A DNA stretch of 9,011 bases from an uncultured Acidimicrobiaceae bacterium (GTDB taxonomy: Bacteria; Actinomycetota; Acidimicrobiia; Acidimicrobiales; Ilumatobacteraceae), in NCBI GenBank assembly GCA_903919215.1, contig CAIXHI010000201.1, positions 1 to 9,011 of the forward strand. The letters are read 5' to 3'. Numbering within the stretch: the first letter of the stretch is position 1; the number at the start of each line of letters is the position of its first letter. Under the pieces are notes generated by a model that ran no database searches, had not been told where the DNA came from, and saw only the letters and a list, made by a program, of their open reading frames with translations. Shown in pieces: positions 1 to 7,110 of this stretch. The translations under genes were made by a program, and so were the position numbers.

Positions 1-1451
1 ACGTCGTCGATGTAGCCGCGCTCGGCGGCGTTGTACGGGTTGGCGTACTTCTCGGTGTACTCGGCCACCAGCTCGGCACGGCGGGCGACGGGGTCGGCGG
101 CCTGCTGCAGCTCGCGGCGATACACGATCTCGACCGCACCCTGCGGGCCCATCACGGCGAGCTCGGCGGTGGGCCAGGCGTAGGCCAGGTCGGCACCGAT
201 GGATTTGCTGTTCATGACCACGTACGCACCGCCATAGGCCTTGCGGGTGATGATCTGGATGCGCGGCACGGTGGCCTCGCAGTAGGCGTACAGCAGCTTG
301 GCGCCGTGGCGGATGATGCCGCCGTACTCCTGGTCGACACCGGGCAGGAAGCCGGGCACGTCGACGAACGTGAGCAACGGGATGTTGAACGCGTCGCACG
401 TGCGCACGAAGCGGGCGGCCTTCTCGGCCGACTCGATGTCGAGCACACCGGCGAGGATCATCGGCTGGTTGCCGACGACGCCGACGGAGCGGCCTTCGAC
501 GCGGCTGAAACCGCAGACGATGCTCTTCGCCCAGTGCGGGAAGTACTCGAAGAACTCGCCGTCGTCGACGACTTCCTTGATGACCTTCTTCATGTCGTAC
601 GGCTGGTTCGACGAGGCCGGCAGGATGGTGCGCAGGTTCTCGCACAAACGGTCGGGGTCGTCCTCGGACTCGGTGGCCGGTGCCTCTTCCAGGTTGTTGC
701 TGGGGAGGAAGCCGAACAGGAAGCGCACATCCTCGAGACACGACTTCTCGTCGTTGCTGACGAAGGTAGCGACACCGCTCTTGCTGGCGTGACTCATCGC
801 ACCGCCGAGTTCCTCGAGCGTGACTTCCTCGCCGGTGACGGTCTTCACCACGTCAGGACCGGTGATGAACATGTGGCTGGTCTCGCGCACCATGAAGATG
901 AAGTCGGTCATTGCCGGGCTGTACACCGCGCCGCCGGCGCAGGGCCCGAGGATGACGGAGATCTGCGGGATGACGCCGCTGCTGAGCACGTTGCGGTGGA
1001 AGATGCCGCCGTAGCTGGCCAGGCTGACCACACCCTCTTGGATGCGGGCGCCGGCGCCGTCGTTGAGGCCGATGACCGGGGCGCCCACCTTGAGCGCGAG
1101 GTCCATCAGCTTGTGGATCTTCTCGGCGAACACTTCGCCGAGGGCGCCACCGAACACGGTGAAGTCCTGGCTGAAGACGAACACCTTGCGGCCATCGATG
1201 GTGCCCCAACCGGTGATCACACCGTCGGTGTAGGGGTGCTCTTCCAGGCCGGACGCATGGGCGCGGTGGCGGGCGAGCAGGTCGAGTTCTTGGAAGCTGC
1301 CTGGGTCGAGCAGCACGTCGATGCGCTCACGAGCGAGCAACTTGCCCTTCTCGTGTTGGCGCTCTACTGAACGGGGAGAACCGGCGTGGAATGCTTGCTC
1401 ACGTCGTTCCTGCAGGTCGCGGAGCTTGTCGGCCATAGGGTCTGTGGTCAC
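1..1451 (-). CDS. Acyl-CoA carboxylase carboxyltransferase (beta) subunit, PccB/AccD5 type, 3' end outside window
   Basis: This subunit moves the carboxyl group from carboxybiotin to an acyl-CoA such as propionyl-CoA, working in the cytoplasm with a biotinylated alpha subunit that is not in this window. I translated the minus frame myself: 483 codons are open from a GTG at 1451 to the left edge. The N-terminal half carries GKLLARERI (36-44), FSQDFTVFGG (93-102), the loop NDGAGARIQEG (130-140), the oxyanion-type glycines in GPCAGGAVYSP (169-179), and ITGPDVVKTVTGEE (196-209). The C-terminal half carries FVDVPGFLPG (362-371) and RKAYGGAY (403-410). Family members have about 510-550 residues, so some 30-60 are missing. 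An internal ATG at 1436 is the other possible start. I prefer the GTG because TAGGGT lies 8 bp upstream (leaderless) and neither start has a Shine-Dalgarno site. The acyl-specificity site holds Val411 rather than the Asp of propionyl-CoA enzymes, so the substrate is uncertain. Confidence 0.93.
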   Translation of the reverse strand, partial: MTTDPMADKLRDLQERREQAFHAGSPRSVERQHEKGKLLARERIDVLLDPGSFQELDLLARHRAHASGLEEHPYTDGVITGWGTIDGRKVFVFSQDFTVFGGALGEVFAEKIHKLMDLALKVGAPVIGLNDGAGARIQEGVVSLASYGGIFHRNVLSSGVIPQISVILGPCAGGAVYSPAMTDFIFMVRETSHMFITGPDVVKTVTGEEVTLEELGGAMSHASKSGVATFVSNDEKSCLEDVRFLFGFLPSNNLEEAPATESEDDPDRLCENLRTILPASSNQPYDMKKVIKEVVDDGEFFEYFPHWAKSIVCGFSRVEGRSVGVVGNQPMILAGVLDIESAEKAARFVRTCDAFNIPLLTFVDVPGFLPGVDQEYGGIIRHGAKLLYAYCEATVPRIQIITRKAYGGAYVVMNSKSIGADLAYAWPTAELAVMGPQGAVEIVYRRELQQAADPVARRAELVAEYTEKYANPYNAAERGYIDD

Positions 1452-1459
1452 GTCGGACA

Positions 1460-1465
1460 ACCCTA
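1460..1465 (-). promoter_or_regulatory. Putative -10 box of the carboxylase gene, leaderless start
   Basis: On the minus strand TAGGGT fits the actinobacterial -10 pattern TANNNT and ends 8 bp before the GTG at 1451. Transcription would therefore begin at or within a base or two of the start codon. I see no convincing -35 element. This is inferred from motif and spacing only. Confidence 0.35.
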
Positions 1466-1534
1466 ATGGGCGAACCCCCGCGCCTCCACACGCGATGCCG
1501 CCCTCTGCTCTGGCACCCGGGCAATGATGGGCGG

Positions 1535-2569
1535 GTGCTGCAGCCACCGATCGCACCGATGTTGGCCAAACTGGCCGATGACATTCCCTCCGGTGAGGGC
1601 TGGTTGTACGAACCCAAGTGGGACGGGTTCCGCTGCATCGTGTTCCGCGACGGCGACTCGCTGGAACTTGTCAGCCGCAACGAACGACCGTTCACCCGCT
1701 ACTTCCCAGAGTTGCTCGAGCCGCTCGCGTCGTCGCTTCCACAGCGATGTGTGGTCGACGGCGAGATCGTGCTGCCGTCCGCCGACGATCGTGGACTCGA
1801 CTTCGACGCGTTGCTGCAACGCATCCACCCCGCCGAGTCGCGCGTGCGTCGGTTGGCGGACGAGACGCCGGCCTCGTTCGTGGCCTTCGACCTGTTGGCG
1901 CTCGGCGATCGGTCGCTACTCGACGAACCGCTCGCGGCGCGGCACGCGCTGCTCGAGCAGCAGTTCGCTGCGGCAGCATCACCTGTGTACCTGTGCCCGT
2001 CCACAACCGATCGAGGGGTGGCGGCGCAATGGTTTCGCGAGTTCGAGGGCGCCGGTCTCGACGGCATCATCGCCAAACGACTGAGCGACCCGTACACACC
2101 CGACAAGCGCACGCTGGTGAAGGTGAAGCACCGCCGCACGGCCGACTGCGTGATCGCCGGCTACCGGGTGCACAAGGACGGCCAAGGCGTCGGCTCGCTG
2201 CTGCTCGGGCTGTACGACGCCTCGGGCACGCTGCACCATGTTGGTGTTGCGGCCTCGTTCACCGCCAAGCGCCGAGTCGAGCTGCTGGCCGAGTTGGCGC
2301 CCCTCATGCTCGGCGCTTCGGTGATGGATGCCGGTCAGCGAATGTCTGGCGGAGGGAGTCGGTGGAATGTGGGCAAGGACCTCAGTTGGGTGCCGTTGCG
2401 CATCGAACTGGTCGCCGAGGTCACCTTCGGGCAGTTGCAGGAGGGCCGCTTCCGGCACGGCTCGCAGTTGCTGCGCTGGCGGCCCGACCGTGCGCCGATC
2501 TCGTGCACCTACGACCAGTTGGAGGTCGCCGCGCCCGTGCCGTTCAGGCGGTTGGTGTCAGGTACCTGA
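1535..2569 (+). CDS. ligC: ATP-dependent DNA ligase, LigC type
   Basis: This enzyme seals nicks in duplex DNA through a lysine-AMP intermediate; mycobacterial LigC-type ligases are stand-alone enzymes linked to repair. From the GTG at 1535 the protein has 344 residues. Motif I is KWDGFR with the adenylated Lys at 28. VVDGEI follows at 74-79, FVAFDLL at 115-121, motif IV GAGLDGIIAK at 172-181, motif V VKVKH at 195-199, and a C-terminal OB-fold part with WNVGKDLSWVPLR (277-289) and RWRPDR (314-319). The sequence tracks Mycobacterium tuberculosis LigC almost end to end as I recall it. No primase or nuclease domain is fused, and no Ku gene is nearby. An in-frame ATG at 1466 would add 23 Arg/Pro-rich residues absent from the family. 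The GTG aligns with the usual N-terminus and has AATGAT, a weak -10 match, 6 bp upstream. The stop lies inside the end of the convergent copper-protein gene, a 12-bp overlap. Confidence 0.92.
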   Translation: MLQPPIAPMLAKLADDIPSGEGWLYEPKWDGFRCIVFRDGDSLELVSRNERPFTRYFPELLEPLASSLPQRCVVDGEIVLPSADDRGLDFDALLQRIHPAESRVRRLADETPASFVAFDLLALGDRSLLDEPLAARHALLEQQFAAAASPVYLCPSTTDRGVAAQWFREFEGAGLDGIIAKRLSDPYTPDKRTLVKVKHRRTADCVIAGYRVHKDGQGVGSLLLGLYDASGTLHHVGVAASFTAKRRVELLAELAPLMLGASVMDAGQRMSGGGSRWNVGKDLSWVPLRIELVAEVTFGQLQEGRFRHGSQLLRWRPDRAPISCTYDQLEVAAPVPFRRLVSGT

Positions 2570-4375
2570 CGGCGCGAGCGACGCCGTCACAGAGGGCACT
2601 GTCTCGTTCGAGGAACCAGTGCTGGCGACCACCACGACATCGGAGGCGATCTCCTGCGAACCGAGACGTACGCGGATCGTCCACGAACCGGAGACGGCCA
2701 GGTTGAACCCGCTCGACTTGCGCAGCACCGCTGCGCCTGGGCCCGTCAGCGGGATGTAGTTGATCGACATACCGGACACGTTGGTATCGGCGGGTGGCAG
2801 GAAGTCGACGGCGAGACCGGTGATGCCGCTGGCCGGGGCGGTGAGCACTTCGATGCGCACATCGTTGTTGCCGACTTTCTCGCTGAAGGCCACGGTGACG
2901 TCGATGCCCAGCGCCGGATTCGAGTACTTGTGCACCGTGCCGAGATCGAGCGGGGCAAGGGATGCTGCTCCCAGTCCGGACGGGGTGAGGGTGAGCAACC
3001 CGGCGGTAAGCGCCATCACCACGACACCGATGGCCGCTTCGATGCCAAGCGCGCGTCGCAGGCGGGTGGCCAATGGGGCGGACATCACATCGACGCGTGA
3101 GACGCGTTGGTTGATGAACTGCCGCGCAGCAACACCGACGAACACCATCAGCGACACGAACAGGGTCTTCAGGATGACGACGACGCCGTGGCTGGTGGTG
3201 AGTGCACCCCGGTCGAGACGGAACAACTGGATCGCGCCCGTGCCGACGGTGGCCCAGAGCGCCGGTGTGGAGATACGCGAAAACCCGCGAACCGCGTGAA
3301 CGAGGTCTTCCTCGCCCGGGCCGGCGAGCACCACACGAGTGAGCAGCACGAGACCGCCGAACCATGCGGCCATCGCCAGTGCGTGCACTGTGCCGACCCC
3401 GAAGTCGATCAGACCGAACTCCTCGCGGCTGAACCCCATCGTGGCTACTGCGATGCCGGCGGGTACCAGGGCAGGGATCTGTGAACCAGGATCGATGGCC
3501 CGTTCGGGTCGGGCGACCACATATGCGGAGCCAAGGACGAACACGAAGCGCAACAGCGCCGCCTTGCCCGGTGTGCTGTCCAGCAGATCACCCCATCCGG
3601 TGGGCAGCATCGTGGTGCCGAGCCCCTTACCGGTGAGGTTGGAGGCCAGGGCGCCAGCGAAGAGGAACGTGGACCCGGCCGCGATCATCCAGATCGTGCG
3701 CAGGAAGCGAACCGTGATGATGTACTCGACACCTTCCGGCCACGCGATGGCGATGACGATGAGTGCACCGAACAGCACGGCGAGGCTCATGTTGCTGACC
3801 AAGCGGAACAGCGCCAAGGGGCCCTTGCTGGTGTCGCCCTGTGCGGCGACGGTGGTGCCGGAGTTGCTGGAGTTGCTGGAACTGGGCGGCTTGGTGGTTG
3901 CGGTCTGGCCGGCCACGGTGGTCTCACCGAGCTGCTGGTCGATCGAGAGCGTCGACGTGGTGGGCGGGACGGGATCGTTGGCGATCTTGAACGTGAAGGC
4001 TCCACTGCCGTTCGGCTGCAGGTCGGCGTCGGTGACCGACCAGGCGACGGTGCACGAACCCTTCGGCGCAGCGGACAGCAACGAGACCTGCAGCGACACA
4101 CCGTCCTGCAGCACCACCGGATTGCCGAGGGCGACGATGGTGCCACCGTTGCACGTCATGGTGACCGTGTTGGTTGCTCCGACGGCGGCGCTGAACTTCA
4201 GCGCGATCTCGGTCGGCGAGGTGTCGATGGTGCCACCGGACAGCGGCGTGCTGGAAACGAGCGCGTTGTCGGCCGCATACGCGGTAGGTGCCCAGAGAGA
4301 CCCGACCAGCCCGATGAGGGTGAGGGTGAAGAGCCAGCCGAGGGCTGGGCGGGCGGCGTGCCGGGTTGCGTTCAT
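2558..4375 (-). CDS. CopC-CopD fusion membrane protein, copper-resistance family
   Basis: This is a 605-residue membrane protein. A signal peptide (1-35, hydrophobic 14-28, ending TAYAA) is followed by a CopC-like Ig-fold domain (about 36-132). A Ser/Thr/Asn-rich linker (about 137-183) leads to a multi-helix CopD domain (about 185-465) containing HALAMAAWFGG (331-341) and the late helix IEAAIGVVVMALTAGLL (445-461). A C-terminal extracytoplasmic beta domain (about 475-585), YtkA-like in feel, ends the protein. CopC/CopD proteins handle copper in the periplasm or outside the membrane and import it. Here the CopC domain lacks both copper-ligand histidines: Asn37 replaces the N-terminal one and Gln120 the one in the usual DGHP motif. 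Cys75 and Cys108 could form a disulfide. Copper binding by this domain is therefore doubtful, though the CopD part looks intact. The ATG at 4375 gives a complete signal peptide; TAGCGT lies 12 bp upstream and there is no Shine-Dalgarno site. The gene stands alone, divergent from dnaX. Confidence 0.85.
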   Translation of the reverse strand: MNATRHAARPALGWLFTLTLIGLVGSLWAPTAYAADNALVSSTPLSGGTIDTSPTEIALKFSAAVGATNTVTMTCNGGTIVALGNPVVLQDGVSLQVSLLSAAPKGSCTVAWSVTDADLQPNGSGAFTFKIANDPVPPTTSTLSIDQQLGETTVAGQTATTKPPSSSNSSNSGTTVAAQGDTSKGPLALFRLVSNMSLAVLFGALIVIAIAWPEGVEYIITVRFLRTIWMIAAGSTFLFAGALASNLTGKGLGTTMLPTGWGDLLDSTPGKAALLRFVFVLGSAYVVARPERAIDPGSQIPALVPAGIAVATMGFSREEFGLIDFGVGTVHALAMAAWFGGLVLLTRVVLAGPGEEDLVHAVRGFSRISTPALWATVGTGAIQLFRLDRGALTTSHGVVVILKTLFVSLMVFVGVAARQFINQRVSRVDVMSAPLATRLRRALGIEAAIGVVVMALTAGLLTLTPSGLGAASLAPLDLGTVHKYSNPALGIDVTVAFSEKVGNNDVRIEVLTAPASGITGLAVDFLPPADTNVSGMSINYIPLTGPGAAVLRKSSGFNLAVSGSWTIRVRLGSQEIASDVVVVASTGSSNETVPSVTASLAPSGT

Positions 4376-4387
4376 GGAATCGCACCA

Positions 4388-4393
4388 ACGCTA
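4388..4393 (-). promoter_or_regulatory. Putative -10 box of the CopC-CopD gene
   Basis: TAGCGT on the minus strand ends 12 bp before the ATG at 4375, which predicts a leader of only about 5-6 nt with no ribosome binding site. It matches TANNNT and resembles the boxes before dnaX and the carboxylase gene. No clear -35 element is seen. Confidence 0.3.
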
Positions 4394-4437
4394 GCCAAGT
4401 CCGTCCTGGTACACGCCGCTTTGTGTCATCCGGGTCC

Positions 4438-4453
4438 GCGAGTGTGATCTCGC
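4438..4453. repeat. Short inverted repeat in the copCD-dnaX divergent region
   Basis: GCGAG at 4438-4442 is the exact reverse complement of CTCGC at 4449-4453, with a 6-bp spacer. It lies just upstream of where a dnaX -35 element would sit, so it could be an operator. A 5-bp match can also arise by chance in GC-rich DNA. Confidence 0.2.
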
Positions 4454-4476
4454 TCCCGCGCGTCTCACCCCCTGGA

Positions 4477-4482
4477 TAGAGT
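4477..4482 (+). promoter_or_regulatory. Putative -10 box of dnaX-recR, leaderless start
   Basis: TAGAGT is followed by 7 bp and then the dnaX ATG at 4490. This is the spacing expected when transcription starts on the A of the start codon. No Shine-Dalgarno sequence precedes the ATG, which agrees with a leaderless message. The -35 region (about 4454-4459) has no recognisable element. Confidence 0.45.
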
Positions 4483-4489
4483 CGCAGCG

Positions 4490-6328
4490 ATGGCCACCCA
4501 GTCGCTCTACCGCCGCTACCGACCCCGCCGCTTCAGCGAGGTGAAGGGCCAGGAACATGTCGTGCGCGCGTTGCGCAACGCGGTGATCAACCACCGCGAG
4601 GGTCAGGCGTATCTGTTTTCCGGCCCACGTGGCACGGGCAAGACCACATCGGCTCGCATTCTGGCGAAGGTGCTCAACTGCGAGAACCCACAGGATGGCG
4701 AGCCATGTTGTGAATGCGACTCGTGTCTGGCCGTCGAGCGTGGCACCAGTTTCGATGTGCACGAACTCGACGCGGCCAGCAACAACGGTGTCGACGCGAT
4801 GCGCGACATCATCGACAAGGCGTCGCTGGGCACCCCCGGACGGCACCGTGTCTACATCCTCGACGAAGTGCACATGCTCACCAAGGGCGCCGAGGCTGCG
4901 CTGTTGAAGACGCTGGAGGAACCGCCGGCACACGTGGTGTTCGTGCTGGCCACCACCGACCCGCAGAAGGTCAGCGAGACCATCCGCAGCCGCACGCAGC
5001 ACCTGCAGTTTCACCTGCTGCCGATGGACGTGATGGAGGATCACATCCGCTGGCTGGCTGGCGATGCGGGTATCGACCTCAGCAACGAGGCACTGCAGTC
5101 GGTGCTCCGTCAGGGTGGAGGCTCGGCGCGCGACACCGTGTCAGCGCTGGAGCTGGTGTCGTCGGGTGGCGGTGAGCCGCTGCTCTCCACTCCACTCGAT
5201 GAGTTCATCGAGGCGTTCATCGAGCACGACCCGGGTCGTGCGCTCACCGTCGTTGCACAAGCGATCCAACAGGGTCGCGATCCGCGAACGCTCACCGACG
5301 ACATCGTGCGCCACTTGCGCGATTGCTTCTTGTCGCTGATGGCCCCCGAGTTGGTGCAGTTACCCACACAGCGTGCCCAGGAGGTCAGCGACCTCGCCAC
5401 GCGCATGGGTGCGCCGGCCACGGTGCGGGCAATGGAGCGCTTGGGCGAGATGCTGGTCGAGATGCGTCATGCTCCGGATCCGCGTCTGCTGTTGGAAGTG
5501 GCATTGGTGCAGCTGACGCACCAGGCGTCCAGTAACGACATGTCGGTACTGCTCGATCGCTTGGAACGGCTCGAGCATCAAGTGGCTGCGGGGGGAGCTG
5601 CCGCGGCACCTGCACGTACCGTCCCGATCGATCCGGTCACCGGTCGTGCGGCGCTTGGAGGACGTGCCCGCCGCGACCCGAACCCGCCGCCGCCCGAGGC
5701 GCCGCCTGGGGCACCGCGTGAGGTGCCGGTGCCGAAGGCCGCGCAGCATGGTGCTGACGACACCGAGGAGCAGAGGTCTGCGACCACCGAGACGCCGGTC
5801 ATGGCGGCTCCGGTGTCAGCTCCCGTGCCGGCTGCCGTCACCCCTGCTGGCGCTCCCGACCTCGCTGATGCCGCCACTCGTGCGGCGCAGGTGTGGGGTA
5901 GCGAGATCATGCCGACGATGAAGTCGTTGGCCCGTGCCATCTACTCGGCCACCAAACTGCTGGGCGCCCGCGAGGGTGCGCTGGCTGTGGCTGCGCCCAA
6001 CGACGCCCATCGCGCCAAGTGCCTGCAGCACCTCGCGGAGATCGAGGCAGCGGTCGCCAAGGCCGTCGGAGTGCCGGTGAAGGTCGTGGTGGTCGTCGAT
6101 GGTGCGGCGGCGTTCGACGATTTCGGCTCCGACGATCCTGCTCCGGCGCCCACACCTGCGGCCGGTGTCAGCGGCGCACCGGTCACGCGGCTGGCGACGC
6201 CTGCGCCACCTCCGGAGGATGACGACGTCGACCTCGACGATCTCGTCGACGTACCTGCCGAGGCGGTCGTCTCCCCGCTCGATCGGCTCACATCAGCATT
6301 CCCCGGCTCACAGCTCGTCGACGAGTGA
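4490..6328 (+). CDS. dnaX: DNA polymerase III subunit gamma/tau
   Basis: This is the AAA+ motor subunit of the clamp loader, which places the sliding clamp on primed DNA and, in its tau form, couples it to the replicative polymerase. The 612-residue protein has the family opening YRRYRPRRFSEVKGQE (7-22), Walker A GPRGTGKT (45-52), four zinc ligands Cys64, Cys73, Cys76 and Cys79, and Walker B YILDEVHML (122-130). A sensor I region LATTDPQK (153-160) and a sensor II segment GGSARDTVSALE (210-221) follow. The clamp-loader collar helices run to about 365, then a Pro/Ala-rich linker (about 366-455). A folded tau-type C-terminal domain spans about 462-537, and the tail is acidic (DDDVDLDDL, 577-585). 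No slippery A-rich heptamer is visible, so only one product is expected. The ATG at 4490 begins with the conserved N-terminus. recR follows after 3 bp, so the two are almost certainly co-transcribed. Confidence 0.97.
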   Translation: MATQSLYRRYRPRRFSEVKGQEHVVRALRNAVINHREGQAYLFSGPRGTGKTTSARILAKVLNCENPQDGEPCCECDSCLAVERGTSFDVHELDAASNNGVDAMRDIIDKASLGTPGRHRVYILDEVHMLTKGAEAALLKTLEEPPAHVVFVLATTDPQKVSETIRSRTQHLQFHLLPMDVMEDHIRWLAGDAGIDLSNEALQSVLRQGGGSARDTVSALELVSSGGGEPLLSTPLDEFIEAFIEHDPGRALTVVAQAIQQGRDPRTLTDDIVRHLRDCFLSLMAPELVQLPTQRAQEVSDLATRMGAPATVRAMERLGEMLVEMRHAPDPRLLLEVALVQLTHQASSNDMSVLLDRLERLEHQVAAGGAAAAPARTVPIDPVTGRAALGGRARRDPNPPPPEAPPGAPREVPVPKAAQHGADDTEEQRSATTETPVMAAPVSAPVPAAVTPAGAPDLADAATRAAQVWGSEIMPTMKSLARAIYSATKLLGAREGALAVAAPNDAHRAKCLQHLAEIEAAVAKAVGVPVKVVVVVDGAAAFDDFGSDDPAPAPTPAAGVSGAPVTRLATPAPPPEDDDVDLDDLVDVPAEAVVSPLDRLTSAFPGSQLVDE

Positions 6329-6331
6329 CCG

Positions 6332-6940
6332 ATGGCTGGCGTCTACACACCCCCTGTCCAAACGCTCATCGATGAACTCGGCCGCCTGCCGGGGGTCGGG
6401 CCGAAGTCGGCGCAGCGCATCGCCTTCCACCTGCTGAAGATTCCGGCCGAGGATGTCGCCCGTCTCGCCATGGCGATCACCGACGCCAAGGCCAGGGTGC
6501 GGTTCTGCGCACGTTGCTGGAACGTCGCCGAACAAGAGCTGTGCCCGATCTGCCTCGATGATCGCCGCGACAGCAGCATCATCTGCGTGGTGGAGGAGAG
6601 CCGCGACATCGTTGCCGTGGAGAAGACCGGTGAGTTCCGAGGTCGCTACCACGTGCTGTTGGGGGCGATGAACCCGCTGGAGGGCATCGGACCCGAGCAG
6701 CTGAAGGTAAAAGAACTGTTCGCTCGCATCGAACCCGAGCAGGTGCAGGAAGTCATCTTGTGCACCAACCCCAACACCGAGGGCGAGGTCACCGCGATGT
6801 ACATCGCGCGGATGATGAAGCCGTTCGGTGTGAAGGTCACCCGCATCGCCAGCGGTTTGCCTGTGGGCGGCGACCTCGAGTACGCCGATGAGCTCACGCT
6901 CGGGCGGGCCCTCGAAGGCCGCCGCGACATCACCACCTGA
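6332..6940 (+). CDS. recR: Recombination mediator protein RecR
   Basis: RecR works with RecO and RecF to load RecA on gapped DNA. At 202 residues it has the normal full length. A helix-hairpin-helix (LGRLPGVGPKSAQRIAFHLL, 16-35) is followed by a zinc finger with Cys59, Cys62, Cys71 and Cys74. The Toprim domain starts at IICVVEES (83-90) and contains LEGIGP (116-121) and TNPNTEGEVTAMYIA (145-159). The C-terminal Walker B-like block RIASGLPVGGDLEYAD (171-186) is typical. The gene begins 3 bp after the dnaX stop. The ybaB/ebfC gene that normally separates dnaX from recR is absent. No Shine-Dalgarno site is obvious at 6320-6331, so translation is probably coupled to termination of dnaX. Directly after the stop begins a 20-bp tandem repeat array. 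Confidence 0.97.
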   Translation: MAGVYTPPVQTLIDELGRLPGVGPKSAQRIAFHLLKIPAEDVARLAMAITDAKARVRFCARCWNVAEQELCPICLDDRRDSSIICVVEESRDIVAVEKTGEFRGRYHVLLGAMNPLEGIGPEQLKVKELFARIEPEQVQEVILCTNPNTEGEVTAMYIARMMKPFGVKVTRIASGLPVGGDLEYADELTLGRALEGRRDITT

Positions 6941-6943
6941 CCA

Positions 6944-7054
6944 GTGCGAGTGCCTCGGCCCCGGTGCGAGTGCCTCGGCCCCGGTGCGAGTGCCTCGGCC
7001 CCGGTGCGAGTGCCTCGGCCCCGGTGCGAGTGCCTGGGCCCCGGTGCGAGTGCC
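6944..7054. repeat. 20-bp direct tandem repeat, five full copies plus a partial sixth
   Basis: The unit is GTGCGAGTGCCTCGGCCCCG. Copies 1-4 (6944-7023) are identical. Copy 5 (7024-7043) differs by one base, C to G at 7036. Copy 6 keeps only its first 11 bases (7044-7054) and then runs into CACGTG-containing sequence. Each unit contains CGAG-TGC-CTCG, so it can fold on itself or pair with its neighbour. The array starts 4 bp after the recR stop. There are no spacers, so it is not a CRISPR array. Because 20 is not a multiple of 3, the array shifts reading frame with each copy and is unlikely to encode protein. Confidence 0.95.
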
Positions 7055-7061
7055 ACGTGCG

Positions 7062-7108
7062 CACCCGAGTGCCACGTGACACCCCGGGTGTCACCACCCA
7101 CTCGGGTG
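7062..7108 (+). terminator. Nested perfect palindrome, possible recR terminator
   Basis: An outer 10-bp stem (CACCCGAGTG at 7062-7071 with CACTCGGGTG at 7099-7108) encloses a symmetric 4+4 internal loop. Inside that is an 8-bp inner stem (GTGACACC at 7076-7083 with GGTGTCAC at 7087-7094) closing on CCG. As RNA on either strand it would form a very stable 47-nt hairpin. On the plus strand no U-run follows (GGGAAAACG), so it would be an actinobacterial-type terminator without a tail. The folding is visible in the sequence; the terminator role is inferred from its place behind recR. Confidence 0.45.
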
Positions 7109-7110
7109 GG

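Noticed and set aside
306..1370. Long plus-strand ORF of 354 codons over the carboxylase gene
   Set aside because: It is the antisense shadow of a gene with clear family motifs. Its product is His/Glu/Ala-rich without recognisable domains, typical of GC-rich shadow frames.
1466..1534. N-terminal extension of ligC from the ATG at 1466
   Set aside because: The 23 extra residues are Arg/Pro/His-rich, absent from the family, and overlap the promoter region of the divergent carboxylase gene. The GTG at 1535 fits the family N-terminus.
4490..6328. Programmed frameshift producing a separate gamma form
   Set aside because: No A-rich slippery heptamer with a following stem is visible in the dnaX coding sequence.
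6944..7054. CRISPR array
   Set aside because: The 20-bp units are contiguous with no unique spacers, and no cas gene is near.
6308..7075. Minus-strand ORF of 255 codons running through the repeats and antisense to recR
   Set aside because: Its repetitive part is only the 20-bp array read in shifting frames, and the rest mirrors recR. No start signal supports it.
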